From assembly GCF_947495275.1 (NCBI RefSeq), contig NZ_CANLYL010000013.1, positions 62,001 to 126,000 of the forward strand: a DNA stretch of 64,000 nt. Reading direction: 5' to 3'. How positions within the stretch are numbered: the first letter of the stretch is position 1; the number at the start of each line of letters is the position of its first letter. The DNA is from an uncultured Roseobacter sp. Lineage in GTDB: Bacteria > Pseudomonadota > Alphaproteobacteria > Rhodobacterales > Rhodobacteraceae. Both the position numbers and the translations under genes were made by a program. Of this stretch, positions 42,208 through 51,471 are shown piece by piece. Under the pieces are notes generated by a model. That model was given only the letters and a program-made list of their open reading frames with translations. It did no database searches and had not been told where the DNA came from.

Positions 42208-44250
42208 TCACGATCCAAACAGGGCTCGAAGTGCGCGGATCATATCGGGGATCGGCCAATTGCCTGTATTCCAGTTTTTGAAGGACCGTGCGCTGAAGGG
42301 GCCTGCCGACGATGGATGCCAGTGTCGATGTGATACCTGCTGCCCGCGGATCAACAGTTCCCCCAGATTGTTCTGACGTTCGACCAGTTGTTTGACCGAG
42401 CGCCTGCCTGATCTTTTGATGAACTGAGTTTGAAGCAGGTAATGGGGCGATGATTTGAATTTATTGCTGAAGACGCCATTGGCGAAATCACTGGTCTCCG
42501 TATAGGCGATAGGCCCGTCTGTCTTGCCTTTTTCCTTGAGATCCCAGAACCCGAAAGAAGCAACAGACTCTCCAAACAAGCTAATGATTTTGAAGAAGAA
42601 CTTGCTGCCTCCTATGATCTCATTCTTCATCGCACTCGAACACAGCTGGACAAAAGGCACCGATTGGCTCGCCGTTGACATGCGCCCGACGATCTCAAAA
42701 CCATAGTGAACGTCGCCTGACAGAACGATCAGCGGGTTGGGTTGCGCATCCAGAAACAGGTCGAATGCATCGATGAAATTGCGCGGGTTGCTGGCCCAGC
42801 TTTCCAGATCAGCCGCAGTGCCCGACTCGCGCCCAATGACGCGTTGCACCCATTCCATCGGCGGAAATCCGAAAATCGGCGCGGCCGCTATCACGATGAG
42901 GGGCTCACCGGAAGCTGAATGCTTGGATATCAAGGCGGTGAGCCGCGCACGTTCGCCACTGTCCAACAGGCGCGGTGCATCCTTGAGGCGCAGGGTTGTC
43001 CAGGTGATTGGTCCGGTAAGCCCCCTGTCAGCACGGTCAATATCAAGCGTTTTTGGAGATTCCTCGCGCTTGGTCCGGGTGTCGAGGAAGATCGCGGGTG
43101 GCGAGGTCGGGGCCGCAAATGACCAATCCGTTTTGATCAGGGTTGACCAGGCATCTTCAGTCCCGCGACCGCGTGTTTCCGCAAACCTGCTGATGGTCGA
43201 GCGATACGTATCGTCAAACGCTTCGGGATCATTTCCCCATCCCTGAAACGCCCAATAGGCCGCCATGCCATTTGTCAGAATTCTTTGTCCGGAGCTGAAT
43301 TTTGTGGCGTTCAGCTGCCATTCGGGATTGAGAAACCAGTCGTCGGTCACCTCGTGATCGTCAAAGATCATGTAGCAAATTGAATTGGCCAGCACCCGCC
43401 TGGCGCTCTTTGCCCCCAACGCGCCGTCGAGGACTCTCTTGCCAATGATCCGGTTTGAGAAATCCGCCTTGTCGAGTGACGAGAATTTCCCCGCCTTCAG
43501 CAACGGCTCCCATAGGTCCCCGTTCCAGGACATGATGTAGGTCGCCGCATATTCCGCAAAAGTCAGCAGATGATGCGGCATGTGCCCAGATGTAAAGAAA
43601 TGTTCAAGAAATTTGGAGCGATCAATGGTGTCGCTGAGCGCAACGGGGCTGAGGCCCGGAATTATTTCACGTTTGCCGCCAAAGAGCGCATCGCGCAGAG
43701 GTCGCGTTAGCACCAGCAACTGACTGTCGACATCATCCGCATAAATCTGGTCGCCGCCGAGAAAGAAATACTGCGGCCGGTTCTTTTCGGTAGCGTCCTG
43801 CAGAATTTCATCAGCCGCTTTCATCATGTCGGGATTGGGCCCATGCAGTTTGCGACAGGACCCGTAAAGCGCCCGCAAATTGTTCTGGCCTCTGGCCCCA
43901 AGCATAAAGGTCGGCAGCCGATTTCCTTTAAGAAGGAACTGCCGGTAATCGTCGGATTTAAACAGCGGACGTGTCCCGTCGAGCCGAACATCGTAGAAAT
44001 ATATCCGCCCTCGGTCCAGCGGCGTGTCCGGCGTCGCGCTCAACATGTAAATCCACATGTTGTCGGCCACGGCGACTGGGTAGTATTCAATCTTGGCTTT
44101 GACCGGGCCCGGTGAGGTAGGCGAATTGCCATCCGTAAAGAGCATCAGATGAGGCGGATCGAGCAATTCGCTTGTCGCGAGCCACACCCAGATTTTTTCT
44201 GGCGTGGCCCGCCGCACGATCGGGCCCGCAAGGATCAATGGTAAGCGCAT
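42208..44250 (-). CDS. PhoD-like metallophosphatase
   Basis: A 680-residue protein of the alkaline phosphatase D superfamily. Metal and catalytic motifs are in order: LYGSCRKLHGPN, LGGDQIYADD (GDxxY), FDDHEVTDDW and LSGDVHYGFE (GDxH). There is no Tat or Sec signal peptide, unlike secreted PhoD, so it is probably cytosolic. It lies 41 bases downstream of the 998-residue gene on the same strand, suggesting a two-gene unit. The substrate is unknown (phosphodiester or phosphomonoester). Confidence 0.88.
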   Translation of the reverse strand: MRLPLILAGPIVRRATPEKIWVWLATSELLDPPHLMLFTDGNSPTSPGPVKAKIEYYPVAVADNMWIYMLSATPDTPLDRGRIYFYDVRLDGTRPLFKSDDYRQFLLKGNRLPTFMLGARGQNNLRALYGSCRKLHGPNPDMMKAADEILQDATEKNRPQYFFLGGDQIYADDVDSQLLVLTRPLRDALFGGKREIIPGLSPVALSDTIDRSKFLEHFFTSGHMPHHLLTFAEYAATYIMSWNGDLWEPLLKAGKFSSLDKADFSNRIIGKRVLDGALGAKSARRVLANSICYMIFDDHEVTDDWFLNPEWQLNATKFSSGQRILTNGMAAYWAFQGWGNDPEAFDDTYRSTISRFAETRGRGTEDAWSTLIKTDWSFAAPTSPPAIFLDTRTKREESPKTLDIDRADRGLTGPITWTTLRLKDAPRLLDSGERARLTALISKHSASGEPLIVIAAAPIFGFPPMEWVQRVIGRESGTAADLESWASNPRNFIDAFDLFLDAQPNPLIVLSGDVHYGFEIVGRMSTASQSVPFVQLCSSAMKNEIIGGSKFFFKIISLFGESVASFGFWDLKEKGKTDGPIAYTETSDFANGVFSNKFKSSPHYLLQTQFIKRSGRRSVKQLVERQNNLGELLIRGQQVSHRHWHPSSAGPFSARSFKNWNTGNWPIPDMIRALRALFGS

Positions 44251-44291
44251 CTTAGCACCCGGGAGTATGTGTCGGCACAGCGGTAGCGCGC

Positions 44292-47288
44292 TTAGTCATC
44301 CGGCTGGTCGACCGGATGCCAGCGGCCATCCTCATCTTTGACCCATTCAGGCAGCGCATTGTCTTGTCGCAATTTGACCAAAGTGGTCGGCACCCTGATT
44401 TCCCAAGGATCTCCGACAGGGATTTCACCTGATCCTTCCGGGGTGGCAAGCGGCCCGTCCCCAGTTTCGCGATTCCGTACGGCTTCCACCTCATCCAGCA
44501 TCGCTGCATATTCTTCCGAGGTGACACTGGGCTCGTCGCCACCTTCCCAAACACCGCCTGTTTCCAGGAAGTGCAGCACCGCCGCCTCATAACCCGGCGA
44601 TACTGCAAAGCGCACCAACGCAGCACCGGCACTGATGAACTCCGCATGCAGCGGATCAGTGTCTTCGTAGAGCATGCGCGCCCACGTGTCCCGCGACGTC
44701 CAAAAATAAGGGAGAAGCTCCCACTGTAACTCGTTCCACTGAATGGCCTTTTCCCAGAAGCGGGCATAAACGCCCGCGCGTTCGGCTGCGTCGAAATTGA
44801 ACTCAGCCGCCTGAGGTGAAAGATGCACGCCCGTATTGGCGAAGTGCTGGCCGGTCATCATGGCGATCGACAAACGTTTTATCTCCCGCCGTTCGATCAG
44901 GCGGTTCTGACCGGGGTTTCGACCTTCGGGCGCGGCACCTGATCGTTCGGCTTTCAGGATGGCCAGTTTCTCTTCATAGCGTCCGCGCTGCGCATCATAA
45001 CCGCGCAGCAACGCATCGTAGGTTTCAACCTGCCACTTCTCAAACGCGGCTTGTGTGTGCACGCAATGAATGGTGACAGTCGCCGAACAATTGAGCACGT
45101 TTACAGCATAGAAGGCGACAGGCACTTCGCCAGCGATTTCGGGCAAGGTATCATGCAGGTCGCTGCTGTCGGGCGATGCCGACCCCTCGGCGCGTTTCTT
45201 GAGATGCAGCGAATTCGATCCGACAGAGACATAGGCCCGTCGTGTATCGCTTGTGAAACCGTAGTGCAGGATTTTCGCGCTACAGGAGACAGCCTTGAAA
45301 CCCTCTGGCACATTGAGCAGCGCTTCGGAAGTATTGTCTTCGGCCTCGCCACTTTGGGAGGTGAAGGTGAAACTCTTGCCGATGCGCGTGGCAAAAGCGG
45401 GCGGCGGTTGAACGCCTTCCGCCTCGTAGCGCCGTACATATTTGCCGTAGTTTGTGCGGGTCAGATGCCCCGGTCCAAAGGAAGGTTTGCGGGGCGGCTT
45501 CAATCCTTCCGGCTTGCCAATCTGGTGCTCGATTGCTCGCAGTAGCAGTGCCGACGGCTCCGGCACCACGAATTCGAAAAGCACCCGCAATCCATAGTTA
45601 TAAACCTGAAGCTCATAGACACGGTCAAGCCACTGGTAGATGCCGGACAGATGTTCGGTACCTTCCGTATTGTCGAAGCCGTGTTGGTTTTTTTCTTCAA
45701 ATTCCTCGATGGTCTTACGGGTTTGTTCGCGTCGCGTTCGTAACGCCACTTTTGAAGCGGTCCGCTCGGTCACCTCTTTGGCGTAGCTTGTGGCCAGCTT
45801 GTTGATCTGTTCCTGCGATGTGCCTGTTTCATAGGCTGATGACACTTCGACCTGGACAAAGGGTCCGTATCCCGCAGACACCGACCCCCCAATGTTGAAT
45901 TGTTTGTCCTCGCGCAGGGTATTTTGAATTTCACTCTGCATTTCAAGACGTTCGGTCGTCTGGAGATCGCGTTCCTCCTCCTTTTTCTCCTCTTCTTCGA
46001 ACACGAAGGTTTCTTCGGTGCGGCGCAGGCGGCGTGTCTCGCGGTTACGGGATTCCGATTGCAGAACATTTTCTACATGGGAGATTTCGCCCGCCTCATA
46101 GCGTTTGATCTGCTGGCGCGTGACCAGAAGATCGCCCACACCGATGGGTTTGATCGGGCCAACAGTTGTTGGCGGTAGGCTTGACGGGTCAAGAATGGTT
46201 CCCATTCCGGGAAACAACGGGCTGGCCGTTCCTGCGGCAGGCATCACGGCTGATCCCGTGCGAATACGCGGCCCGGCGCCATCGGCAGCATCCGCATCGA
46301 TCAGTCGCAGAGTGGTCATCTGGTGTTCGACCTCGATACGGTCAAGCACCTCGTCATAGGGTCGCCCGGTGATGTCGACATCGAGCTCGGCCAAAAGGTC
46401 CTGGGTGTCCGACGACAAACGGCCAACCGCTGCCTGCGAGACACCAATGAACGAGATTTCGTCAGGTATATCGTCTGCCTCATCGCTGAGCCGCGCGGCG
46501 GCAGCGGTTGTTGCAGTTCGACCTGTAGTGCTTTCCCGTCCTCCCGCGCTCAATGCGTCTGGTCCGCCTGTCGCCACCCGGGCGCGACGTACCCTTTCGA
46601 TACCGGATCCGGAAAGACCGACCACCTCCGCAGCGGCCAGTTCCAGGCGTTTTGCCCGTTCTTCCAGTTTTTCTGTGGTCAGGTCCTCTTCTGGTGGCTC
46701 CGGTTCTTCCTCCAACTCGACAGGGTCTGCTGGGGGGAACAATTCGGGAGGCAGGGCAATCACCGCTTTCAGGAGCGCCGAGGAATCCTCGAAATCTATG
46801 GCATCCGGGTTCTGGTGCAGCGTCAGCAGGAGCTCTGACGCCCGCAACATATCGGACGCGCGACGGATGGGCAGAGATTCCGGAAGGACCGCAAGTTTCA
46901 GCGCGATCATTAAGTCCCGCAGAATGTCGCGTATTCGGTTGAATTCGTCGTCGCCAACGACGTCCTCAACCGGTCTGTTGAAAATTGCCAGGACCATTGC
47001 ACGCGCTGCATCAAGGGTGTCGGGTGCATCATTGTCCCAACTTTCTGCAAATCGTCTGAGGGGAAACCTGCGCTCGATATCATCAAGCTGCTGGGTCGCT
47101 GTGTTCTGGGCGATATGAGCACGCGACACGCTGCGCACGGCTTCTCGAGCTCGGGGCGAGGCGGCGGCGGCCAGAATATCCCGACTGAACGTGGTGTTCA
47201 GTTCTGCAAGGATCAACCGGTAGACAATTCGCCGCGGTCTGGGAGCGCGGCCCACGAAATAACGAAATAGCTCAATTGGGGCGACCAT
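44292..47288 (-). CDS. Large hypothetical protein (998 aa) with coiled-coil centre
   Basis: Residues 1-190 are helical. About 190-240 is acidic and proline-rich (PVELEEEPEPPEEDLTTEKL). About 385-450 is a Glu/Arg-rich coiled coil (ETFVFEEEEKKEEERDLQTT). A mixed region with GIYQWLDRVYELQVYNYG follows at about 530. The C-terminal half includes a beta-like part (TRRAYVSVGSNSLHL) and further helices. No signal peptide or membrane helix is seen. I recall similar very large cytosolic proteins with this coiled-coil/GIYxW core in other bacteria but cannot name a function. It is paired with the PhoD-like gene. Confidence 0.72.
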   Translation of the reverse strand: MVAPIELFRYFVGRAPRPRRIVYRLILAELNTTFSRDILAAAASPRAREAVRSVSRAHIAQNTATQQLDDIERRFPLRRFAESWDNDAPDTLDAARAMVLAIFNRPVEDVVGDDEFNRIRDILRDLMIALKLAVLPESLPIRRASDMLRASELLLTLHQNPDAIDFEDSSALLKAVIALPPELFPPADPVELEEEPEPPEEDLTTEKLEERAKRLELAAAEVVGLSGSGIERVRRARVATGGPDALSAGGRESTTGRTATTAAAARLSDEADDIPDEISFIGVSQAAVGRLSSDTQDLLAELDVDITGRPYDEVLDRIEVEHQMTTLRLIDADAADGAGPRIRTGSAVMPAAGTASPLFPGMGTILDPSSLPPTTVGPIKPIGVGDLLVTRQQIKRYEAGEISHVENVLQSESRNRETRRLRRTEETFVFEEEEKKEEERDLQTTERLEMQSEIQNTLREDKQFNIGGSVSAGYGPFVQVEVSSAYETGTSQEQINKLATSYAKEVTERTASKVALRTRREQTRKTIEEFEEKNQHGFDNTEGTEHLSGIYQWLDRVYELQVYNYGLRVLFEFVVPEPSALLLRAIEHQIGKPEGLKPPRKPSFGPGHLTRTNYGKYVRRYEAEGVQPPPAFATRIGKSFTFTSQSGEAEDNTSEALLNVPEGFKAVSCSAKILHYGFTSDTRRAYVSVGSNSLHLKKRAEGSASPDSSDLHDTLPEIAGEVPVAFYAVNVLNCSATVTIHCVHTQAAFEKWQVETYDALLRGYDAQRGRYEEKLAILKAERSGAAPEGRNPGQNRLIERREIKRLSIAMMTGQHFANTGVHLSPQAAEFNFDAAERAGVYARFWEKAIQWNELQWELLPYFWTSRDTWARMLYEDTDPLHAEFISAGAALVRFAVSPGYEAAVLHFLETGGVWEGGDEPSVTSEEYAAMLDEVEAVRNRETGDGPLATPEGSGEIPVGDPWEIRVPTTLVKLRQDNALPEWVKDEDGRWHPVDQPDD

Positions 47289-47932
47289 AGGAATACCATT
47301 TTTGAAAATAATACCTTAAGCGTACATCCCGGTTAGATTCCCGTCAGCGTTGAAATTTCTCCGGACTTGTTTGCGCGGAATTTGACCGAAACTAGCCTTC
47401 AAAAATCTCCAGAGGATTTCGAAGATGCTCCGGTTTTTTAAGGGAAACGGCGCTGTTAGGGGGAAGTTTTCGAGCCACGGCGGTTTTCCGCCACCTGATG
47501 CACGTCACTAGGGCTTTTGAAAAATTATCGTCACCGAAGATCGGGCCGTTCGCTCTCCTTGTTGAAACGGTCGGGGCGATGTCTTGGCAATCGACAGCTG
47601 AGCGGGGACCGACTTAATCTGCATCTTTGTTGGTGTTAGGATGGTGAGGGTTTTCAGGTCGGCAAAGCGGCTTGCTTGGTTTTTACAAGAGGGAAGACAG
47701 AGTTTCGAAATCGCTTGACTTACGGGCTCCTGGGAGCTGCCAAGTACCCAATACCCATGTGTTTTGGAGGGCGGCTAAAGCAGGGGGTGGCAGCTTGAAA
47801 ATCCAGACGGTGCCGGGTCCGCGTGGTCGCCCGAGATGGGGTATTCCACCTGCCTGCGTATGGTCCATCGTGGACGCCGGTGCGACTGATGCCTCGTAAG
47901 TAACTCTTTTATTTACAATTGCTTAATGATGG
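47289..47932. other. 644-base region without a supported gene
   Basis: It lies between the 998-residue gene and tRNA-Ser(CGA), that is, immediately 3' of the tRNA. Small open frames are present (for example a 75-codon one at 47672-47899) but lack a ribosome site or known features. It could hold the promoter of the large gene and remains of an inserted element. Confidence 0.4.
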
Positions 47933-48022
47933 TGGCGGAGAGACAGGGATTCGAACCCTGGGTAGGCTTGCACCCACAACGGTTTTCGAGACCGCCCCGT
48001 TCGACCACTCCGGCACCTCTCC
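47933..48022 (-). tRNA. tRNA-Ser (anticodon CGA)
   Basis: A 90-base class II tRNA on the minus strand. The acceptor stem GGAGAGG pairs before the encoded CCA (complement at 47933-47935). The anticodon loop TCTCGAAAA gives CGA. A long variable arm and T loop TTCGAAT are present. Its 3' end faces the PhoD/998-residue gene pair. Confidence 0.96.
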
Positions 48023-48076
48023 GACGCTGATTTCCCTATGCTTTTCCTTTTGCGTCCGCAAGGGGGCTTGCTGCTT

Positions 48077-48283
48077 TTAAGATTGCTTTTTTGGCGATTC
48101 ATGCTCTGATCTGTCTTTGTCCGGTTTCGCTTCTGCTTTGATCGCACTGGCTTTTTGCAATCCATTAGCCGCGTCATTGTCGATCGCTCCTGCGATCAGA
48201 TTACTGACACAATCGCCGCAACGTGACCAAAAGCTTTGGTTGACCCGAAGTCCCAGAATCCGCGTTTGGCTGCTGGTGCCCAT
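48077..48283 (-). CDS. Small hypothetical protein (68 aa)
   Basis: It begins 3 bases after the stop of the membrane-protein gene, with GGGGTG upstream. It contains two cysteines (SRCGDC) and a lysine-rich polar C-terminus (KAEAKPDKDRSEHESPKKQS). It may be a real small gene coupled to its neighbour, but evidence is only spacing and frame. Confidence 0.35.
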   Translation of the reverse strand: MGTSSQTRILGLRVNQSFWSRCGDCVSNLIAGAIDNDAANGLQKASAIKAEAKPDKDRSEHESPKKQS

Positions 48284-48286
48284 ACA

Positions 48287-49228
48287 CTAAACACCCCAAA
48301 TCAGGTAAACGACCATCCCTGTCAGGATGCCAAGGAAGGTGAACGGGGCCATATGTACGTTGGAATTGAGTGCCAACCATTGGTTGACCCGCAATGCTCC
48401 CGAAAGCAGCCGGGTAAGCGAGCCAAGCAGCAACGCGATGATCTGCACAACCGAGAGGAACACTATCGAGTTACCGCTGAAAATTACACCGGTAGATAGG
48501 GCGACGAAGAAACCATCGAGGGAGAAATAATCGCCGAAACTGTTGATGCTTTCGGTATCATACAAGGGTTCTCCCCCAAAAAAACTGATAGATAGTATCG
48601 CGACAATGAGAACACCCCAGACCAAAAGCGAAGCGACGGCGTCAACCAGTATCCAGAACGGATATGTTGCCAGCGAACGTTGTTCGTGCACAAAGATGGC
48701 ACGCGTGATCCTTGCGCTGATGAAATCGTTTGGAAGACTGAAAGTCGCAAAAACGGAAATTGCCACAGCTGCTTGAAAGAGAAGCCAAGCTACGGCACCG
48801 TAGCCTTCGGCCAGCGCCACTTGATATGCGTGTCCATCGCCTCCAGTCTCGAATGTCCAATATGAGCCGATTGAATAGCTAAGTGTCAAAGCTGCCCAGG
48901 AAACCATCCAAAGCCTGAATACACTGAGAATAGGGCGACCGCGCGGCAGCACGAAACCTATCAAGCTATCCATCAGGGCCTTTTCCATTTTAGGGAAATC
49001 GCAACCCTCGAAGCCAAAGATATACATTGAAAAACTCTCCCTGGCTTCACGAGAGAGCAGGGCGTCAAGAAGGCCGAAAAATGCGGCGTAGGCGCCAATA
49101 TGTGCAATGAAAGCGGTCAATAGAAGTCCGGAAAAGCTAATTGAGGCCAGTCTACATTCGCGATGATGTATCGCAAACTTGAATTGCAAATTACGAAAAT
49201 TCGCCGTCGCAAAGTCCGAATTCTCCAA
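48287..49228 (-). CDS. Hypothetical integral membrane protein
   Basis: A 313-residue protein with about six membrane helices: residues ~30-52, 108-128, 146-166, 195-215, 238-262 and 288-310. Codon use is more AT-rich than in neighbouring genes, which could mean transfer. No family is recognised. The start MENSDFATAN is uncertain because the frame is open further upstream. Confidence 0.6.
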   Translation of the reverse strand: MENSDFATANFRNLQFKFAIHHRECRLASISFSGLLLTAFIAHIGAYAAFFGLLDALLSREARESFSMYIFGFEGCDFPKMEKALMDSLIGFVLPRGRPILSVFRLWMVSWAALTLSYSIGSYWTFETGGDGHAYQVALAEGYGAVAWLLFQAAVAISVFATFSLPNDFISARITRAIFVHEQRSLATYPFWILVDAVASLLVWGVLIVAILSISFFGGEPLYDTESINSFGDYFSLDGFFVALSTGVIFSGNSIVFLSVVQIIALLLGSLTRLLSGALRVNQWLALNSNVHMAPFTFLGILTGMVVYLIWGV

Positions 49229-49632
49229 AATGGGAGAACCAGATGCGCTGACTTGACCGATTTTTGCTGATCGATTGCAAAGGGTCGTGACGGCACCGAA
49301 TAGCTAGCAAATGTTGCGTGCGTTGACCTCACTGTTGAAGGCCGGTTTGGAAAGCACGATGTGCAATCAGAGGAATTTATTTATTTTCATAACCTTACAT
49401 GCGAATTTTAAGAGTTCGGTTTGATTTGAAATGACGCGCCGAGGTTTTTCAACCAGCGTCGGCACCGTGCCGCAGGTGGCTGGCAGAAAGAGGCCGATTT
49501 TGCTTTCAGAGTACTGACAAGAAAAGATCGGCCGGCATTCGGTGAACACGGGAAATTTCATTGCTCGTTCGTACAAATGCCCTAATCTTCGGTCCAACAA
49601 ACAGCAAATCCGAGCAGATACAGGAGTTCCTG
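49229..49632. other. Intergenic region, no gene seen
   Basis: About 400 AT-richer bases between divergent genes. No convincing open frame or hairpin was found. Confidence 0.45.
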
Positions 49633-50472
49633 ATGACCAAATGGTTCCATCCCGGCCAATTTTTCCTAGTGATCACGATGATCGGTACAATATTTCTGTC
49701 GCCGGTGCGGGCGGCGAACTTGGACCGGTTGGAGGCGTTTCTGGAAGTAACTGGCTTTGATGTTGCCTTGGAAAGCATCCGGTTGAGCGCGGAAAATGCG
49801 CCCAACATGATCGGTCTTGAAGCTGAGGATTTTGGATCTGAATGGACGCGTCTGGTGGAGGATGTGTTCGATACCGAACAGATGCATGCCATGGCTTTGG
49901 ATATCCTCTCACAGACCCTTGAGGACGATTTATTGACCCACGCGGTGGACTTTTATGCGTCCGATCTGGGGCGACGGCTAGTGGCTGCGGAGAACACGTC
50001 GCATATGGAAGAAGATGAAGCCCTGCGCACAGAGAGCGGCGAAGCCATTGTCGCCGGTCTGGTTCAGATCGGGTCTCCACGTCTTGAAGAACTCAAGCGG
50101 CTCAACAAGGCCGTAGGCTCGGAAGATGCTTCGGTCCGTGCCATTCAGGAGGTGCAGGTGCGTTTTCTCATGGCCGCGGCTTCTGCGGGCGTCATTGAGT
50201 TGCGGATGGAGGAAGCGGATTTGCGTGAAAGTCTGAAATCGCAAGAGGGCGAGCTTCGGCGCAGCATGCAACTGGCTGGTCTGACAGGATCGGCCTATAC
50301 CTATCAGGCCTTTTCTGACGACGATATCACCGCCTATGCTGATGCGTTGGAACATCCAAAGATGCAGCAGGTTTATGAGCTGATGAATGCGGTTCAATTC
50401 GAGATCATGGCCAATCGCTACGAGGCTGTTGCTGCACGCTTGCAAAAGCTGCAGCCGAGCCAAGACCTCTGA
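49633..50472 (+). CDS. DUF2059-type exported protein
   Basis: A 279-residue protein with an N-terminal signal-like segment (FFLVITMIGTIFLSPVRAA), then two helical repeats around FYASDLGRRLVAAE and AYADALEHPKMQQVYELM, the DUF2059 pattern (short helical units ending in F..S..G). The function is unknown. The ATG at 49633 follows CAGGAGTTCC. It is followed 2 bases later by a paralogue. Confidence 0.75.
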   Translation: MTKWFHPGQFFLVITMIGTIFLSPVRAANLDRLEAFLEVTGFDVALESIRLSAENAPNMIGLEAEDFGSEWTRLVEDVFDTEQMHAMALDILSQTLEDDLLTHAVDFYASDLGRRLVAAENTSHMEEDEALRTESGEAIVAGLVQIGSPRLEELKRLNKAVGSEDASVRAIQEVQVRFLMAAASAGVIELRMEEADLRESLKSQEGELRRSMQLAGLTGSAYTYQAFSDDDITAYADALEHPKMQQVYELMNAVQFEIMANRYEAVAARLQKLQPSQDL

Positions 50473-50474
50473 TC

Positions 50475-51284
50475 ATGCGGGTCGTTTGCGCAGCGATTGT
50501 TTTCCTGACGATGGCTGTTCCTGCCTGGTCAGATGCACGGGTGACCGTGTTGATGGATGCGTTGCGCCTGCCTGAATTGACCGTGATCATTCGCGCCGAA
50601 GGGTTGCAGGATGCGGATGGGTTGGATGCCGATCTATTGAGCGGGCAGGGTGGGGCGCTTTGGCAGACCCAGGTTGATGCGCTTTATAACCCGATACGCA
50701 TGCAGGAATTGCTCTACGCTGCGTTGGGGGATGCCCTGAATGACGATGAACTGGATCAAAGCATCGCGTTTTTCGACACGGTGGTGGGTCAGACGATCAC
50801 CGAGTTGGAGATTGCCGCGCGTCGCGCCATGCTGGATGAGACGGTGCAGCAGGCGTCCGCCGAGGCTTATCAGGATCTTGAAAACCGGAACGATCCCAAA
50901 GCCGCTCTTGTCGCGGAGTTTATCGAGGCAAACGACCTTCTTGAGCTCAATGTGGCGATTACCCTGAGCACCAGCTTTCAGTTTTATCAGGGTATGGCGG
51001 ATGGTCGCCTCGTGGAGATGTCCGAAGATGACATACTCAAGGAAGTCTGGGCCTCAGAGGAGAAGGTGCGCCAAGATGCGCAGGCATGGATTTACGGCTA
51101 TTTTCTGTTGGCCTATCAGCCCCTGGAACAAGATGATCTGAAAGCGTATCTTGCCTTCTCCCGTAGTGACGCCGGCAAAGCGCTGAATGCAGCCCTGTTC
51201 AAGGGGTACGAGGATATCTTTCAGGAAGTTGCCTACGGTCTCGGGTGGGCTGTGGCATTGAACGCGACAGCGAATGATATCTAA
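50475..51284 (+). CDS. DUF2059-type exported protein, paralogue
   Basis: A 269-residue protein with a Sec-type signal peptide (cleavage near VPAWSDA). It contains the same helical pattern as the preceding gene (SIAFFDTVVGQTITELEIAA; AYLAFSRSDAGKALNAALFK). The 2-base gap implies one transcript, and a terminator follows. The pair looks like an old tandem duplication. Confidence 0.75.
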   Translation: MRVVCAAIVFLTMAVPAWSDARVTVLMDALRLPELTVIIRAEGLQDADGLDADLLSGQGGALWQTQVDALYNPIRMQELLYAALGDALNDDELDQSIAFFDTVVGQTITELEIAARRAMLDETVQQASAEAYQDLENRNDPKAALVAEFIEANDLLELNVAITLSTSFQFYQGMADGRLVEMSEDDILKEVWASEEKVRQDAQAWIYGYFLLAYQPLEQDDLKAYLAFSRSDAGKALNAALFKGYEDIFQEVAYGLGWAVALNATANDI

Positions 51285-51341
51285 GGACAAACGCGCTTGA
51301 CATGGCAGCCCCCGTGGTGCAAATGGCGGCTTCATACATGA

Positions 51342-51370
51342 GGTCCGGTGCGCCGGGCCTTGTTGTTTTT
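51342..51370 (+). terminator. Rho-independent terminator
   Basis: GGTCCGG pairs with CCGGGCC (one G-U) and is followed by TTGTTGTTTTT. It closes the DUF2059 pair before rplU. Confidence 0.8.
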
Positions 51371-51471
51371 ATCACGATCACTCTTGACTGAGTGCGCTGT
51401 TCGAGGTGGCACATTCGCCAAAACGCCCGGAAACGGGGACCACAGGACGCGGTAGAGCAAAGGAAAGACGC

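Noticed and set aside
47672-47899. 75-codon open frame after the large hypothetical gene
   Set aside because: No ribosome site, no recognisable domain, and an antisense frame of similar length exists.
19601-48022. Island bounded by att repeats between the two tRNA-Ser genes
   Set aside because: I saw no direct repeat of either tRNA 3' end; the puc operon in between also argues against one single element.
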